Shown here piece by piece: positions 11,438-22,399 of a stretch of 64,000 nucleotides of DNA. Source of the DNA: Rosa chinensis. Its lineage: Eukaryota; Streptophyta; Magnoliopsida; Rosales; Rosaceae. The stretch's first letter is position 1. Every line of letters starts with the position of its first letter. Made by a program: the position numbers and the translations under genes. The notes beneath the pieces are model-generated. The model saw only the letters and a list, made by a program, of their open reading frames with translations. It searched no databases and had not been told where the DNA came from. The DNA lies in NCBI RefSeq assembly GCF_002994745.2, contig NC_037090.1, forward strand, positions 35,149,001 through 35,213,000. The letters are read 5' to 3'.

Positions 11438-11991
11438 AAACAAAAATATCAATGGGGAGGTGCAAATCAATATATATAGGCAGGAAATATGAGTTCTTCG
11501 CAGAGATGCAAACTAATAAGTTGATGACATGAGAAAACAGATACCATCCCTCTTTACAAATGAGTAGAGTTGATGATCCACCACTTACACTTAATTTAAT
11601 TAGTTACTACAGTACAAACTGAAGAAACCCTTTTCACTAGACTTTAAATTCTAGTAAAATGAGTGTATGAAAACGAGTGTAATTTTGGTTCATAAAGGTT
11701 TTGCAACTATCCCTCTCCCATGGAGAGAGCTGTGTTCAAGTCAACCTCTAGATATTGGATTCTTTCTCTGAGATATTAGGTTTTTCAAACTTTAAGTGCC
11801 CAACTTATTGAAGTTGAAGGATGCAGAAGGTATAATCAGTAAAAAAAAAAAAAAAAAAAAGGATTCGAGTAAGAACTTAATGAATACGAGCAAATGAATT
11901 TTTGGATTAAAATTCAACAAACAAGGGTGGAGTTTGGTTTAAAAGAGAGAGTACAAATTGTTTCATAAGTGAATCTGTAAATTGCCCTTAC
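11142..11991 (-). other. Intron 3 of the DJ-1D-like pseudogene
   Basis: 850-bp intron with donor GTAAGGG after GTTCTGCAG and acceptor CATTGCAG before GGATGG. It holds a run of 20 A at about 11841-11860 and the distal third of the tandem duplication. Nothing else recognised. Confidence 0.7.
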
Positions 11992-12694
11992 CTGCAGAAC
12001 ACCAGTAGCAGCTAAAATCTGCTGACCCTGGCAAATGGATGCAACTGGTTTCCTTGCTCCCATAAAATGTTTCACTAATGCAATAACCTTCTCATTCAAT
12101 GCCAAATACTCTGGGGCACGACCTCCAGGGACTACAAGAGCATCGTACCTTGTGGCATTTATAGTTTCAAAGTTGGCTGTCAAAATGAAATTATGGCCTG
12201 GCTTCTCACTGTAGGTTTGGTCACCTTCAAAATCATGTACTGTAGTTGCACATACATCGCCAGCTTTCCTCTTGGGAAAACTGCATCAACATGGCATCCT
12301 AGTGCTAGAAGTGACTGAAAAGGCACAGTTATCTCATAATCTTCCATGAAGTCCTGCAGGTTGATAAAGTAAATTATGCTTAGCAAATGTGAGATATCTA
12401 ATATTTCCATTGTTGGCGACAACCATAGCTAGGTAGTAAGAATCAGTTTACAGAACCAGGTCACGGAACCCTCTCAATCTTGATAGTGGAAACAAAATTG
12501 CCAAGTGCCTACTTGGTATTGTTCCGTGTTGTTTCAAGATAATATGTCAAGGGGATGGTCCCCATTTTTAATATGTCAAGTTTCTTTTTGTGTTCATTTA
12601 TACAGGGGTGTATAATTGTATATTATCAAGGAAAAACTGTTACATATAGCATATATTTTATGTGTCAAATGTATATATAGTATTCAGTGGGAAC

Positions 12695-13097
12695 AATTCT
12701 TAGGTTCACCCCTAGGGTGAATGAGCAAATCCACCATCTCTTGCGATTAATGCATAATAACTTTATAATTTTCTAATCCAACCATTCATGTTGTATAACG
12801 TAATATAAAGATTAGCTCTGTAAAAAATCAATCAAATTGAAGACCTTTTAGTTATTCATTTCTATGAAATACATGGACGGTCCATCATAGTAGTAGTAAG
12901 TGTTGTTAGAACCATCCATTTGTTTGATTCAATTAGATAATTAAACGATTTCTGATTTGATTGATTTTTCACAGAGATGATCTTTAAAGGATAATTTAAG
13001 ATATAGACCGTTGGATTATAAATTTATTAAGTAAAAATATGTTAATCGACAACGGGGGTGAATACGTTCATTCACCCTAGAGGTGAACCTAAGAATT
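12695..13097. mobile_element. MITE in intron 2 of the DJ-1D-like gene
   Basis: The left end is AATTCTTAGGTTCACCCC and the right end, reverse-complemented, is AATTCTTAGGTTCACCTC. The match runs 30 bp with one mismatch through TAGGGTGAATGA, and extends imperfectly (GATTAA, TTTATAAT, TAATCCAAC) for about 90 bp, so the element can fold back. It is about 400 bp, AT-rich and non-coding. No clear target duplication, so the superfamily is undecided. It lies between exons 3 and 2. Confidence 0.75.
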
Positions 13098-14320
13098 ATT
13101 CATTCAGTTGTTAGTCTGTTACCAGAGAAATCCGGACACATGGTTTAAAATAACAATTAATGATGATGTTGATAATCTTAAATGAGTATCACAGTCTTAT
13201 AGTGATAAACACGGTCTTGGATATATTGATGATATCACAACCTAGATTACTTGTGGCAAGACAAGACAACAGCAAAACTTACTCCACAGAAAAACAGGAT
13301 CCTTCTCTCTGAACTAATTATGTGTCCTCCCAATGCCTTGACAAAAAGCCTGATGAACTCAGCATTACCTTCATATGTAACCCCAGTAATTATATTACCA
13401 TCGGCAATACATGTCCCCATGGTATCAGGTTCCACCCACTGAGCACCCCCAGCAAGGAGTACAGGTCTCATAGGTGGGAACCCTGTGCAGTTGCTCCCCT
13501 TAACCAAGCCTGCAGCTGCTAAGACCAATACCCCACGGCCCATAGCAGCAAATCAGCAATTATCTTCCTGGACTAGGCAAACTTGTTGACCAATTGTAAA
13601 ACCAATGCATCCATAGCAAGATACTCAGGAGATCGTCCTCCGGGGATTATTATTCCATCATAGTTGCTATATTCAATGTCATCAAACGTTGCATTCAGAG
13701 CAAAGTTCTGACCACGTGATTCCGGATGAGTCTGCATGGAAAGTAAAAGAAGCAGATCCCAAAATAAACAAAACGAATTGGAATTAGATAATCAATATAG
13801 CTTTCACAATTTGTAACATATCAAAAACATATACCTAGACTCTGAGTTTCACACTCTTTCATTCTTTTTTACAGAAACTAGTTCTAGTGTATGGTTACTT
13901 GGTTTATCAGTCAAAAGTGATGATATATATGGATGACCTGGTGGGCAGAAGTGTGTTGATGAATAGCGGTGCGGCAGTAGTCACCAACTTTCTTGCCGGG
14001 ACAGACGGCGTCAATAGTGACTCCATAGGCCTGCAGTGTTTGAAAGGGGACCATGGCCTCGTGGTCTTCCATGTAGTCCCCGCATAGTAACAGAACGCGA
14101 CGTTCACCTTTCCCGCTCCACATTTTTGCTTCTCTTTCTTGTTCTGTGTTTTCCTTGGAGAGAAATAGAGATGGATTTGGGTGGACTCGATTCTAAAATA
14201 CAAGAATCTCATCATGGCTTCGAGTCTGCACTAGGCTTACTCAGCAATAGCGGAACTGGGCTCAACACGTCGCACTGTCACAGTGATCGTGTCGTCTCTA
14301 CATTTTGCGGTCTTCCTGGG

Positions 14321-14330
14321 CTTTATATAG
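14321..14330 (-). promoter_or_regulatory. Candidate TATA box of the DJ-1D-like gene
   Basis: On the minus strand the sequence reads CTATATAAAGCCC about 200 bp upstream of the exon 1 ATG at 14123. Position and sequence suit a core promoter. Not otherwise supported. Confidence 0.5.
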
Positions 14331-14804
14331 CTTCCAGCTATGATCAAATTTCACTACAGCCCCCCATGCTGGGGTGAATTTTGAAAAATAATTTCATTTG
14401 GGGACTTGAAAGAAATTTATTTTACTAACATCAAACCACTCTTTTTTTTTTTTTTTTTTTGCATTTTTATTAATTCCGGGCGAAATTAGAATGGAAACAT
14501 CATCCATCTCTCTAAAGTCAATAATTATGGCTGATAATTTCTTTTGTCTATAGTATTTTCATCTAGTGAATCCAACGATTCATGTGGCACAACCAGCCAT
14601 TTGAAACTTCACTCGAAATCGACTCAAAATATTTTATATGAAGAAATATATAATATACATATTTTATTTTAGGGAAATTTTACAATTTTGTTAACGTATG
14701 ACATGCATACAGTTGTCTTAAAGTGGTAAAATGAGTCCTCAAAGTAGTAATATTAGTCCTCAAAGTGGTTACATAAGTCCTTAAAGTGGTAAATTTTCTT
14801 AGTC
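14331..14804. other. Upstream intergenic stretch with T-run and short direct repeats
   Basis: Contains an 18-bp T run at about 14443-14460. At 14730-14800 there are three imperfect copies of AGTCCTCAAAGTGGTAA (or AGTCCTTAAAGTGG) spaced about 25 bp apart. No gene seen. Confidence 0.5.
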
Positions 14805-16048
14805 ACACTAGGCTAAAAAAGCTAACAAACAACAGGGAAAAAATGTTGTGTGATTTGGACGATCCCCGTTATGTATCAGAGCGTTGTGTGATGAAAAATG
14901 GCACAACGGTGGAAACCCGTTGTATGAAACACAAATAGTCGACACTTATTTTGTTATTAGTGTTGTGCCTTCTCTCAACATATGCCAGGCAGAACTATCG
15001 CGTAGCCATGTTGCGCATGGTAGGTGCATGCGTCAAACAACAAAGCTTGTTTCCAAGCTGTTGTTGAAAGGCATTTTCAGACAACGTTTTTTAAATTTCA
15101 TTATCTTCTGATTTCCCCTCACACTTCAGTTGTAGACTATGGTTGTTGTGTGGTTTAGTTTTGGACAATGTAGTTCGGTTTTTATAGTTGTGTGAATGTA
15201 AATAAGAAGTTATATTTCTTGTGAAACCATTGTGTGATATATAAGAATGCACATCCAATGAATAATGATCAATTGTAAAGAAACCATCACTACTTCAAAA
15301 ATTGAATCAGATGACGGCTAAAAACCGCCGTCTGATATAGAGGCAAACCGTCGTATATCGAGGCACCATCTGATGAAGGTCGATTATAGGGAGCCGTCGT
15401 GTGAAGGGCTCGACAACATTAGTTGTTGCGTGACTATTCTTTAGATGTCGGCGACTTTAGAAACTGTTGTGTGATTGCAATTCAGAGGTCACTTTATTTT
15501 ATGCCCGTTGTGTGACTTTCATTCAGACGATAGTTTTTCAAAGTATCCATTATCTATTTTACATTCAGACGACAGTTTTTATTTTTGGGTCATTGTGACT
15601 ATTGTGCACGTACGACAGTTTTTTTTTGTGGTTATTGTTGTCCTAATAGAATGATTCAATGCATTGTATATGTTGAAACTGAAATAAAAAATGATCAAAT
15701 TAACATTAGCTGATCAATATATAGAAGAAATTATTATAATCCACATCATGCACCAAAATAGATTGTGCAAAGGTAATCTTTCTTCCACAAAAGGAATACA
15801 TCTAATACTACGTACTCTCCTAGCAATATACATCCAAAAATTTACTTAAGGAGTCTAGCTTTGCTGCTCTCATGGCCTCATTGCAGTCTAGCTTGGGAAG
15901 CTTTTGTAGGAGCTTTTTGCTCTCTTTCTATAGTTCCAGCTGCATATGGATCAATAGTTCATTGAGGGGTACACATGCCAGAACAGAAACTGGACCAATA
16001 TGGACAGAACACTAGTTACATCTGCAACTCAATTATACCCTTTCTCAC

Positions 16049-16071
16049 CAGTCAATGCTAGGATCTTGTGC
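16049..16071 (-). pseudogene. Possible captured microexon
   Basis: 23 bp on the minus strand (GCACAAGATCC...) with AATCTCAG before it and GTGAGA after it. Read in phase with the RpiA-like exon it gives HKILALT. Neighbouring sequence (15850-15950 minus) can encode LQKLPKLDCNEAMRAAKLD, which also looks exon-like, but I do not recognise the protein. Confidence 0.3.
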
Positions 16072-16464
16072 CTGAGATTAGAAAAAAAGAAACAACAGAC
16101 TTATTCATATATGCGGTCAATGAAATGTATTGCAACCTGCAGAACAGAGAACAATACTAAAAAGTTCAAACAGTACTCATGTATTCTTTTAGCATCACAT
16201 GTTTTGTTGTCATGGTGACCAAAGTGCCTCAGTATCAAACAAGTTATTTGTGATCAAAATAGAATGCAGATGATATATTTGCACTTCAGATTAGAAAATA
16301 CCAAGTTCAATATATATTATGAATCTAGGAGATCACTGGCTTGCATAGTCACTTGAGGGATTTTAATAAACTTCGGAAGGAGCCCAAGAATCATAGGCAT
16401 AACAAAAAAGGAAAAAAATGACTGTAAATTCCTAATCAGATAAGATGAATGAATGCATACTTAC

Positions 16465-16592
16465 GTTGGTATTCCCACTATATCCTTTAAAGCACCTGCT
16501 CCAAGTTGCAGACCTATATACTGCATCGCCATACCAGAAGCTATATCAGACCCTAGCCCAATAACTATACCACTTTTAGTGTAGGTATCCAC
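16465..16592 (-). pseudogene. Captured exon resembling ribose-5-phosphate isomerase (RpiA-like)
   Basis: A 128-bp minus-strand exon bounded by an acceptor (CATTCTAG) and a donor (GTAAGT). It encodes VDTYTKSGIVIGLGS, then ASGMAMQYIG and GALKDIVGIP. The pattern SG-x-V-x-G-x-G-S/T followed by a helix and KDIVGIP is that of the N-terminal sugar-phosphate-binding region of RpiA-type isomerases of the pentose phosphate pathway (the plant NagB/RpiA-like group). The frame is open throughout. No other RpiA domain is found nearby, so this is a transduplicated fragment inside CACTA-2. A 23-bp possible microexon with correct splice signals follows at 16049-16071 on the same strand. Homology is judged from memory of the family only. 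Confidence 0.6.
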
Positions 16593-17192
16593 CTAGAATG
16601 TCAAATATGAATCTTCCTTCGATTAGTTCCTACATATACCAAGCATACAAATATCATCAAAGAAAGACATAAATAGATAAATATAACTACTGCCAGCTCT
16701 ATAATTTCAATTTTCATGTTCCTTCCTAGCTAATCTAGTTAGCTATAGTTTAACTACTCCAGCCAAAATGATAAGACCTCCAAATTCCACTAGAAGCCAT
16801 ATGTACTGTGGTCCCATCATATGTATTCTATTCCACAACCATAAAATGTGGGAATGCTAAAATATATGTTATGGCTAGACTCATAAAATGTACTCATAAA
16901 AATCAGCATATCTTTAGATCAAAGAAATCAAATATAGTAGTTAGAAACTGTACTGGCACCAAGGTATTAGTTTAGTAGTGGCAAGTCAGTTACCTAGTGC
17001 CTTTTGGACATGAGGAACATAAAAGGATGACATATATATGCAAATAAATTAAGAACGCACAAGAGGTTAAAAAAGGTCATTTTCTAAACATATGCAAATA
17101 AATACCAAAGGAAAGCAGAGGTGCTTGGTGATTATAGGAACTGTAAAGCATAGTTCAAACCCCCCGCCCAAAAAAAAAAAAAAAAACACATG
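16593..17192. other. CACTA-2 internal non-coding sequence
   Basis: About 600 bp of AT-rich internal sequence ending in an 18-A run and CACATG next to the Copia-2 insertion site. No exon or repeat recognised. Confidence 0.5.
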
Positions 17193-17655
17193 TGTTGTAA
17201 GTAGTTATGGCTATATCATGTAAATAGATGGAGAGTCATATATGTCTTTCACTATAGATTAGTGATTGATAGGATTGTGAATAGGAGTAATTGATGTTGC
17301 TATTAAACGTTGCCTATTTGTATACATCATGTACTCCTATATAAACCCCCTCATCTCTCACTACTAAAAAAAATTGCATTTGCGACGGTTTTTTACTTCG
17401 GCAGCGATTTCCGTCGCAATTGTTATCAATTGCAACGGCAAATATTCCGTAGCGAATAATTTTTATTATTAGCGACGGCAAATCTTTACCGTAGTAGAAT
17501 TAGTTATTAATTGCGACGCATTTTCATGTTGCCGTCGCAAACATATACATATCTACTTTATTAAAAAATGACCTCCCTATCACTCCTCTTCCTCACTTAA
17601 CCACCACTACCTTCCCAAACCTCAACTGTCGATCACACCCTCCTCTCACAGATCC

Positions 17656-17874
17656 ATGCCCAAGCTCGACCTCCACTGCGCTGCCACCGAGCCCAAGCTC
17701 CAGGGAGGCCGCTTCGAGGAGGGCATCACCGACGCCATCGAGCGCTTCACCGACGCCATCGAGCGCTTCACCGATGCCGCCGAGCCCTTCACCGAGTCCA
17801 TCTCCTTCGACAAAGCCCTCTACAAGCATGACATCATGGGCAGCAAGGCCCACGCCTCAATGCTCCCCAAACAG
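17656..17874 (+). pseudogene. Captured first exon of argininosuccinate lyase
   Basis: Starts at ATG 17656 ([15 protein letters not shown]) and runs to a donor site CAGGTCC after 17874. It contains GGRFEEG, the expanded segment TDAIERF, and [20 protein letters not shown] followed by AHASML. This is the N-terminal signature of argininosuccinate lyase (final step of arginine synthesis, fumarase/aspartase superfamily). The family usually has KLWGGRFE; here Trp is Gln. TDAIERF is present in tandem (21-bp unit, two exact copies and two diverged) where relatives have one. Base composition is GC-rich, unlike the surrounding AT-rich DNA, which supports capture. The chloroplast transit peptide and the catalytic domain are missing. 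It cannot encode an enzyme. Confidence 0.85.
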
Positions 17875-19895
17875 GTCCTTCACTTTAGTTTCTCCATTTT
17901 CAGTTCTCTCAATTTCTCAATTTCTAGGGTTTGATTTGGCTACTATTAGGGATTCATCACTGTCGATCTGATAGTTATGAACTGAGTTGGATGGAATTGA
18001 TAGCTCGTTTACTGTTTGTATCTGAGTCTTTAGCTTCCAGATCTGATTTGATTTTTGTTTTTTTTTTTTTTTTTGTCAACTTCCAGTCTTTAGCTTCCAG
18101 CTCGATTTCTCAACTTCCATAATACCGCTCGGCTCTTCTCCGATGCGCCTCCTCCCTCCGGAGTGCCTCCGTCGATTCCACTGCCTCCAATTAATATGGT
18201 TTCGATTTTTTTGGGTGATTGGTTTGTTTTGGGGTGCTCATGATTAGTTTGTTTTGATTTTGTAGGTTCTATGCCTCAGACACCCTCTACTCCGCGCCGC
18301 CTTCAATCTCTAACTCTCTGAACGTAAGTTCCAACTTTTAAGTTTGAATTGGTATTTTAGTTAGTGGGTAGTTGGGTACTGAATCTATTTTGAATTGGGG
18401 TTGAAATTTGAACAGAAGAATTTGTTTTTCAGTTCTTCACTTCTTCGTATCTGTTTGAAACTTTGAATTGGTTCTTCGTCTTCACTAATTGGTTCTTAAA
18501 CTAAAATGTTTGCACTATAGGCATGTTGTTCTTCCTCCAGAAGTGTCCAAACTACTTCCAATTTTCCAAAGAATCGGCTTCTTTCTTTCTGAGGTAGTTT
18601 TTTTTTATTGGATTTGTGTTGGCCTTTTGGAGATATGTATTAGCCATATAAGGTCTCAAAGATTAGGGAATGATTATTGTTAAACTTCAAAGAGATTGTA
18701 TCCAGTTCCTTTTGTAACTCGGTATATGTATTTGACTGCTGCATTAGTTTTTCAGGTCTAATGTTTGATTCGATATTTGGTTGTTGTCCTTCTCCTTTGG
18801 TGCCAAATGTTTTTTCTTTTTTCTTTTCTAGATTGGGTTTATTGATTTAGTATCATTTTGGATATTTAACTGGGTGAATGCATCAATTTAGTGTTTGCGG
18901 CACTGCATCTAGTGGTGGACTGGTGGTTAACTTGTTTTTTTCTTTTTAGCTTGTTGTGTGTTTGGTTTATATTGAAATTGAAAGAGGAATAAGATAGTGA
19001 CATTATGTATCATGTACCATGTTCTTGAAGCAAAAATAGTAATTAATTTTTGAGTGCAATGTGTTGATGACTTAATGTTGGAATCCTAGTCCCTGAAATA
19101 TAGTTATAAGTTCATAACCCAGATTTTTGTGCTAGCTCTGTTAATGCTCTGCTATTTCAATTCTATTCAATTAATCAATTATTCATGTTGCATTGAGTGC
19201 TTTCTGTTAATGAATTATGATCATGGCATTCTGTTTGTTTATGGGAATTATGGCTTAATGCTTCATGCTAGCCTGTTAATTCAATTCTATTCTTGTTAAT
19301 GCATTCTGCAGCTTCTGCTGCTGTATCAGTTTTGGCCTTTTGGAGATATATTGTATATGTGTAATGTATCTTGTTTTGAGGACTCTTTTGAAATATGAAT
19401 ATTCTAGATGCAATTTTATTACTCCATAAGTCTTTCCATATTTTTATTTATATAAATAAAGAAGTATTGGAAAAATCAATTTCTGTTTTGGACTGTGATA
19501 TCCTTGCAATTTATGAGATCATCACATTAGTTAGTAGTGTTTCTTGCATGGTGTTGATACTATTAACTCTTGGATCTCAAGCCATTATGCTTCATGCAAT
19601 CCCATTCATGCCTTTTTTAATGGCTTAGTTCTCTTAAGATAAGGAAATATATTATTCATTCATAAATATTTAAATGTAAAAAATGCATATTATGCGGGGA
19701 AACATTCTGTACCAGTTTCCATCTCGAAGGCGCATAGCTTCTAGGAAGATGAGAATATGTCCAGAGTTTGTTGGAAGAGCTGATAATTTTTTTAAGGAGA
19801 AATGGCAATTCAGGTCCTTATTCTATTTGCCTTTTCCAATTGTTCCGTGAGTTCCATCTGCAATTAAATTTAGCAATTAAGCTTTCTCTTTGCAG

Positions 19896-20130
19896 GAAAA
19901 ACTAGTATTGCTAAGAGAGCAATGGTCGTTGGACTTGGTGGACTCCAAGTATTTGGGGTTCTCATTCTGAGAGGCCTATTAAAGTATGTTTGACTTGAAC
20001 TTTGTTATTGCTTGCTTCTGTTTGCTCTATATTTTTCTTATCTCACCAATCCATTCTCATTCAAAGGGATCCTATAGTTGCACAAGTTGGCTTTATCAAG
20101 TTTATTACAAGCATAAATCCTCTACTTCAG
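19896..20130 (+). pseudogene. Two captured exons of an unrecognised membrane-like protein
   Basis: Exon a (19896-19983) follows TTCTCTTTGCAG and ends at GTATGT. It encodes KTSIAKRAMVVGLGG then LQVFGVLILRGLL. Exon b (20067-20130) follows CATTCAAAG and ends at GTATAA. It encodes DPIVAQVGFIKFI then TSINPLLQ. The phases join correctly (2+1), which strongly suggests a genuine gene fragment. The product is hydrophobic and could be a membrane or plastid protein. I do not recognise the family. It lies in the right half of CACTA-3, on the same strand as the lyase exon but from a different gene. Confidence 0.55.
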
Positions 20131-21134
20131 GTATAATTTAATTGCAGTTAAATAGAAAGTTCCTACTTGTAGCTCAGTATGTACATATTTTTGTGAAATA
20201 CTTGAGCTAGAAAGTATTATGTTGACCATATCATGTGGAATGAGAAATATTATGGAGCTGAAGATTTACTTTCCTTCAAAGAAGACAGAAAAAAAAAAAA
20301 CATTCTCATTTTGTCTCATTCGATCCTTACCTTGCACTCTGCATTCCTGATTTTTATGAATCTCTCTCTTATATTGTGTTCTTTTAGCAGGGCAAATATC
20401 CAGTCTCATATACATGTGGTGCACTTTGTCTGCGAATTGCTAATACCACACAGTAAAGGGAGAAAATTCTACTCATGCCTGTTGCAGGACTGCAACTTCT
20501 CTGTGTATGTGCATCACATATACTGTAAAATATTTTTTTCACTGTAACTATATTTCCTTGGAAATAAATCTGGAAAGCACTTGGGATTAGATCTGAGGTG
20601 ACCAAATGATCTACATCTTCTGTTATAAATGATTTGCCGTCAGAATATTGTACATTGTGCTTCTCTAATGCATGTATAATAATTTTCATTTTTGCATGTT
20701 CTTGTAATGAAAATATGGTGCAATTTTGCACCATATTTATTTTTTTTTTAAATTTATTTTTTTGCGACGGCAACCTTGCAGTTGCAAATACCTCCACATG
20801 GATTATCCTGAAGCAGACATTGCGACGGAAGTCACCGTAGCAAATAGCTGTCGCAAAACAATAACTGATGCGACGGCAAGAGAATACCGTCGCAATTATC
20901 TTTTGCGACGGCATTTTACCGTTGCAAATGGATTTTGTGACGCCACCTATTGCAACGCCAACATTTCCGTCGCAAAAGGCTCAATTTTCCGTCGCGAAAA
21001 GTTTTTTCCGTCGCAAAAGTCCAATTTGCCGTCGCAAAATAGGCGTCGCAAAAGCAATTTTTTTTAGTAGTGTCTATCTCCATGCGTCCAAACTCTCTCT
21101 TTTTTTGAAACACTTTTGCCTTCATTTTACAACA

Positions 21135-22399
21135 CGTTATCAGCACGAGTAGCTCTAAGATTTGGATCGAATAGCTTTGAAATTCGGGATTTCCTATTAG
21201 AAGAGGCGAATAGCTCTTGGATTGGCTGAGAAGACAACCTTCTCAGTTCTGCACACATAAGCTGAAGACTCATCCGTCCTTCATCAAGTAATGTTTTCCA
21301 AAATCTAATTTTATATTCATGCTTCATGCTTATTGAGCCTATTGATTGAATATGAAAAATCACCATAATGCATGAACCCTAGCAAATCCTACATGATTTA
21401 TTTACTTGGTATACGTATTTGTATATATTTGTTCATGTGTTTGGGATTGTTTGATTGGAAAAGAAAAGAGAAAAATTTATGGACTGCAACTATATATCTG
21501 TAGTTCTTGGTCCAGTAGTACCAAATTAATATCAGTAACAGCAATTCAACAAGAAAGAAGAAGAAAAAAAATAGATTGTGCAGTTGCTGGGATTCGAACC
21601 TAGCTAAAATAGGTGCCAACTCAACATGTTGTCCACTGTACCATTACGGCAAGTTAGTATGTGTTAACACTATTTAATATTAATTCTGCTAGAAGCAAAT
21701 TTGAGGCCAATTAATTGGTGATTGATCAACCCGTGTTTTTATTTTGATTGATTTTTATCCAAACCAATTACCATAGTAATTTATGCTCATTACCACAATC
21801 ACTTCATAATTTATTCTTTCTTTTTTCATTATTCATTTTAATAACGTATATTGCATTTATTACTATAATGATTTTGTGGTGTTACTTGCTTATCTATTTG
21901 CTCATATTTATTATATGAATATTTTAGTGGCTTAAAAAATTTCCTTGCACTAGAATATATATGAATAGAATGCAGGTACTTAATGAACCAAAAATTCATA
22001 CATAAATATTGAACCAGAAGTTCACAAGTATTGAACCCGTAGTTTCGATAACATTGAAAAGTTATGAATCTTTCCCAAGTAGGCGCACCCAATTCGATGC
22101 GACATCTAGGCAAGATACAATGAGGCTGTGTACTTAAGTGAGCCTCGCTCCACCCAAACCTCATACTCTTACCTGGTCGTATTTAATTGGAGTTACCAAA
22201 AGGGTTGAGTAATAACATTTCATGTATATCGAATCTATAATTTCGATAATGTCGTATAAGAAACTTGAAGTTTCATTCATGAATTCACCATACATGTTTA
22301 ATCCTATTTTTCATATCATGTGAACCTGAAGTTCTTATTGATTGCTTGTGGAAATTATTACCCATAGCACTAACTATTATCTTTGAATCCTTGTAGAGA
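21135..22399 (+). other. Copia-2 untranslated leader
   Basis: 1.26 kb between the 5' LTR and gag, starting CGTTATCAGCACGAG (candidate primer-binding site, shared in part with Copia-1). No coding. It contains a tRNA-like stretch (21586-21652). Confidence 0.65.
21586..21652 (-). other. tRNA-like sequence / SINE-head candidate
   Basis: On the minus strand GGTTCGAATCC (21590-21600) is a perfect Pol III B box. About 35 bp upstream TGGTACAGTGGACA resembles an A box. A run of eight T follows downstream (21562-21570 in plus coordinates), as a Pol III terminator would. The acceptor stem does not pair, so it is not a functional tRNA. It could be a degenerate tRNA-derived SINE head inserted in the leader. 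Weak evidence. Confidence 0.35.

Larger units (their letters stand above)
10953..14123 (-). pseudogene. DJ-1D-like gene (DJ-1/PfpI family), broken
   Basis: A four-exon plant gene for a two-domain DJ-1/PfpI protein. Plant DJ-1D proteins act as glutathione-independent glyoxalases or protein/nucleotide repair factors. Exon 1 (14123-13938) starts MWSGKGERR and contains [18 protein letters not shown]. Exon 2 (13731-13283) contains IIIPGGRSPEYLAM and FVKALGG. Exon 3 (12353-11992) contains the second-domain [16 protein letters not shown] and ASICQGQ with the nucleophile Cys. Exon 4 (11141-10953) ends VRVSF. All junctions have GT-AG sites. Damage: an in-frame TAG at 13573-13575, a frameshift near 13545 that destroys the first-domain nucleophile region (ICHGQ in relatives), and a one-base frameshift near 12270 after DAVFPRGK. 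The usual His after the second-domain Cys (CHG) is Gln. It is most likely a pseudogene, and an assembly error would have to hit at least three places. Confidence 0.88.
17359..21072. mobile_element. CACTA-3: 3.7-kb gene-capturing CACTA (Pack-CACTA)
   Basis: TIRs: left CACTACTAAAAAAAATTGCA, right (reverse complement) CACTACTAAAAAAAATTGCT. Both continue TTTGCGACG with a single mismatch in 28 bp. The 3-bp target duplication is TCT (17356-17358, 21073-21075). Subterminal GCGACGGCAA-type repeats lie at 17385-17540 and 20763-21060 in opposite orientation. There is no transposase. The interior carries an argininosuccinate lyase exon (17656-17874) and two splice-bounded exons of another gene (19896-19983, 20067-20130). 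It is inserted in the 5' LTR of Copia-2, so it is younger than that insertion. Confidence 0.93.

Noticed and set aside
14884..15111. 75-codon open frame in the outer element
   Set aside because: Lies in subterminal GTTGTGTGAT repeats, with no family motif.
20726..21152. Overlapping open frames of about 100 codons at the CACTA-3 right end
   Set aside because: They read the GCGACGG subterminal repeats and run across the TIR at 21072.
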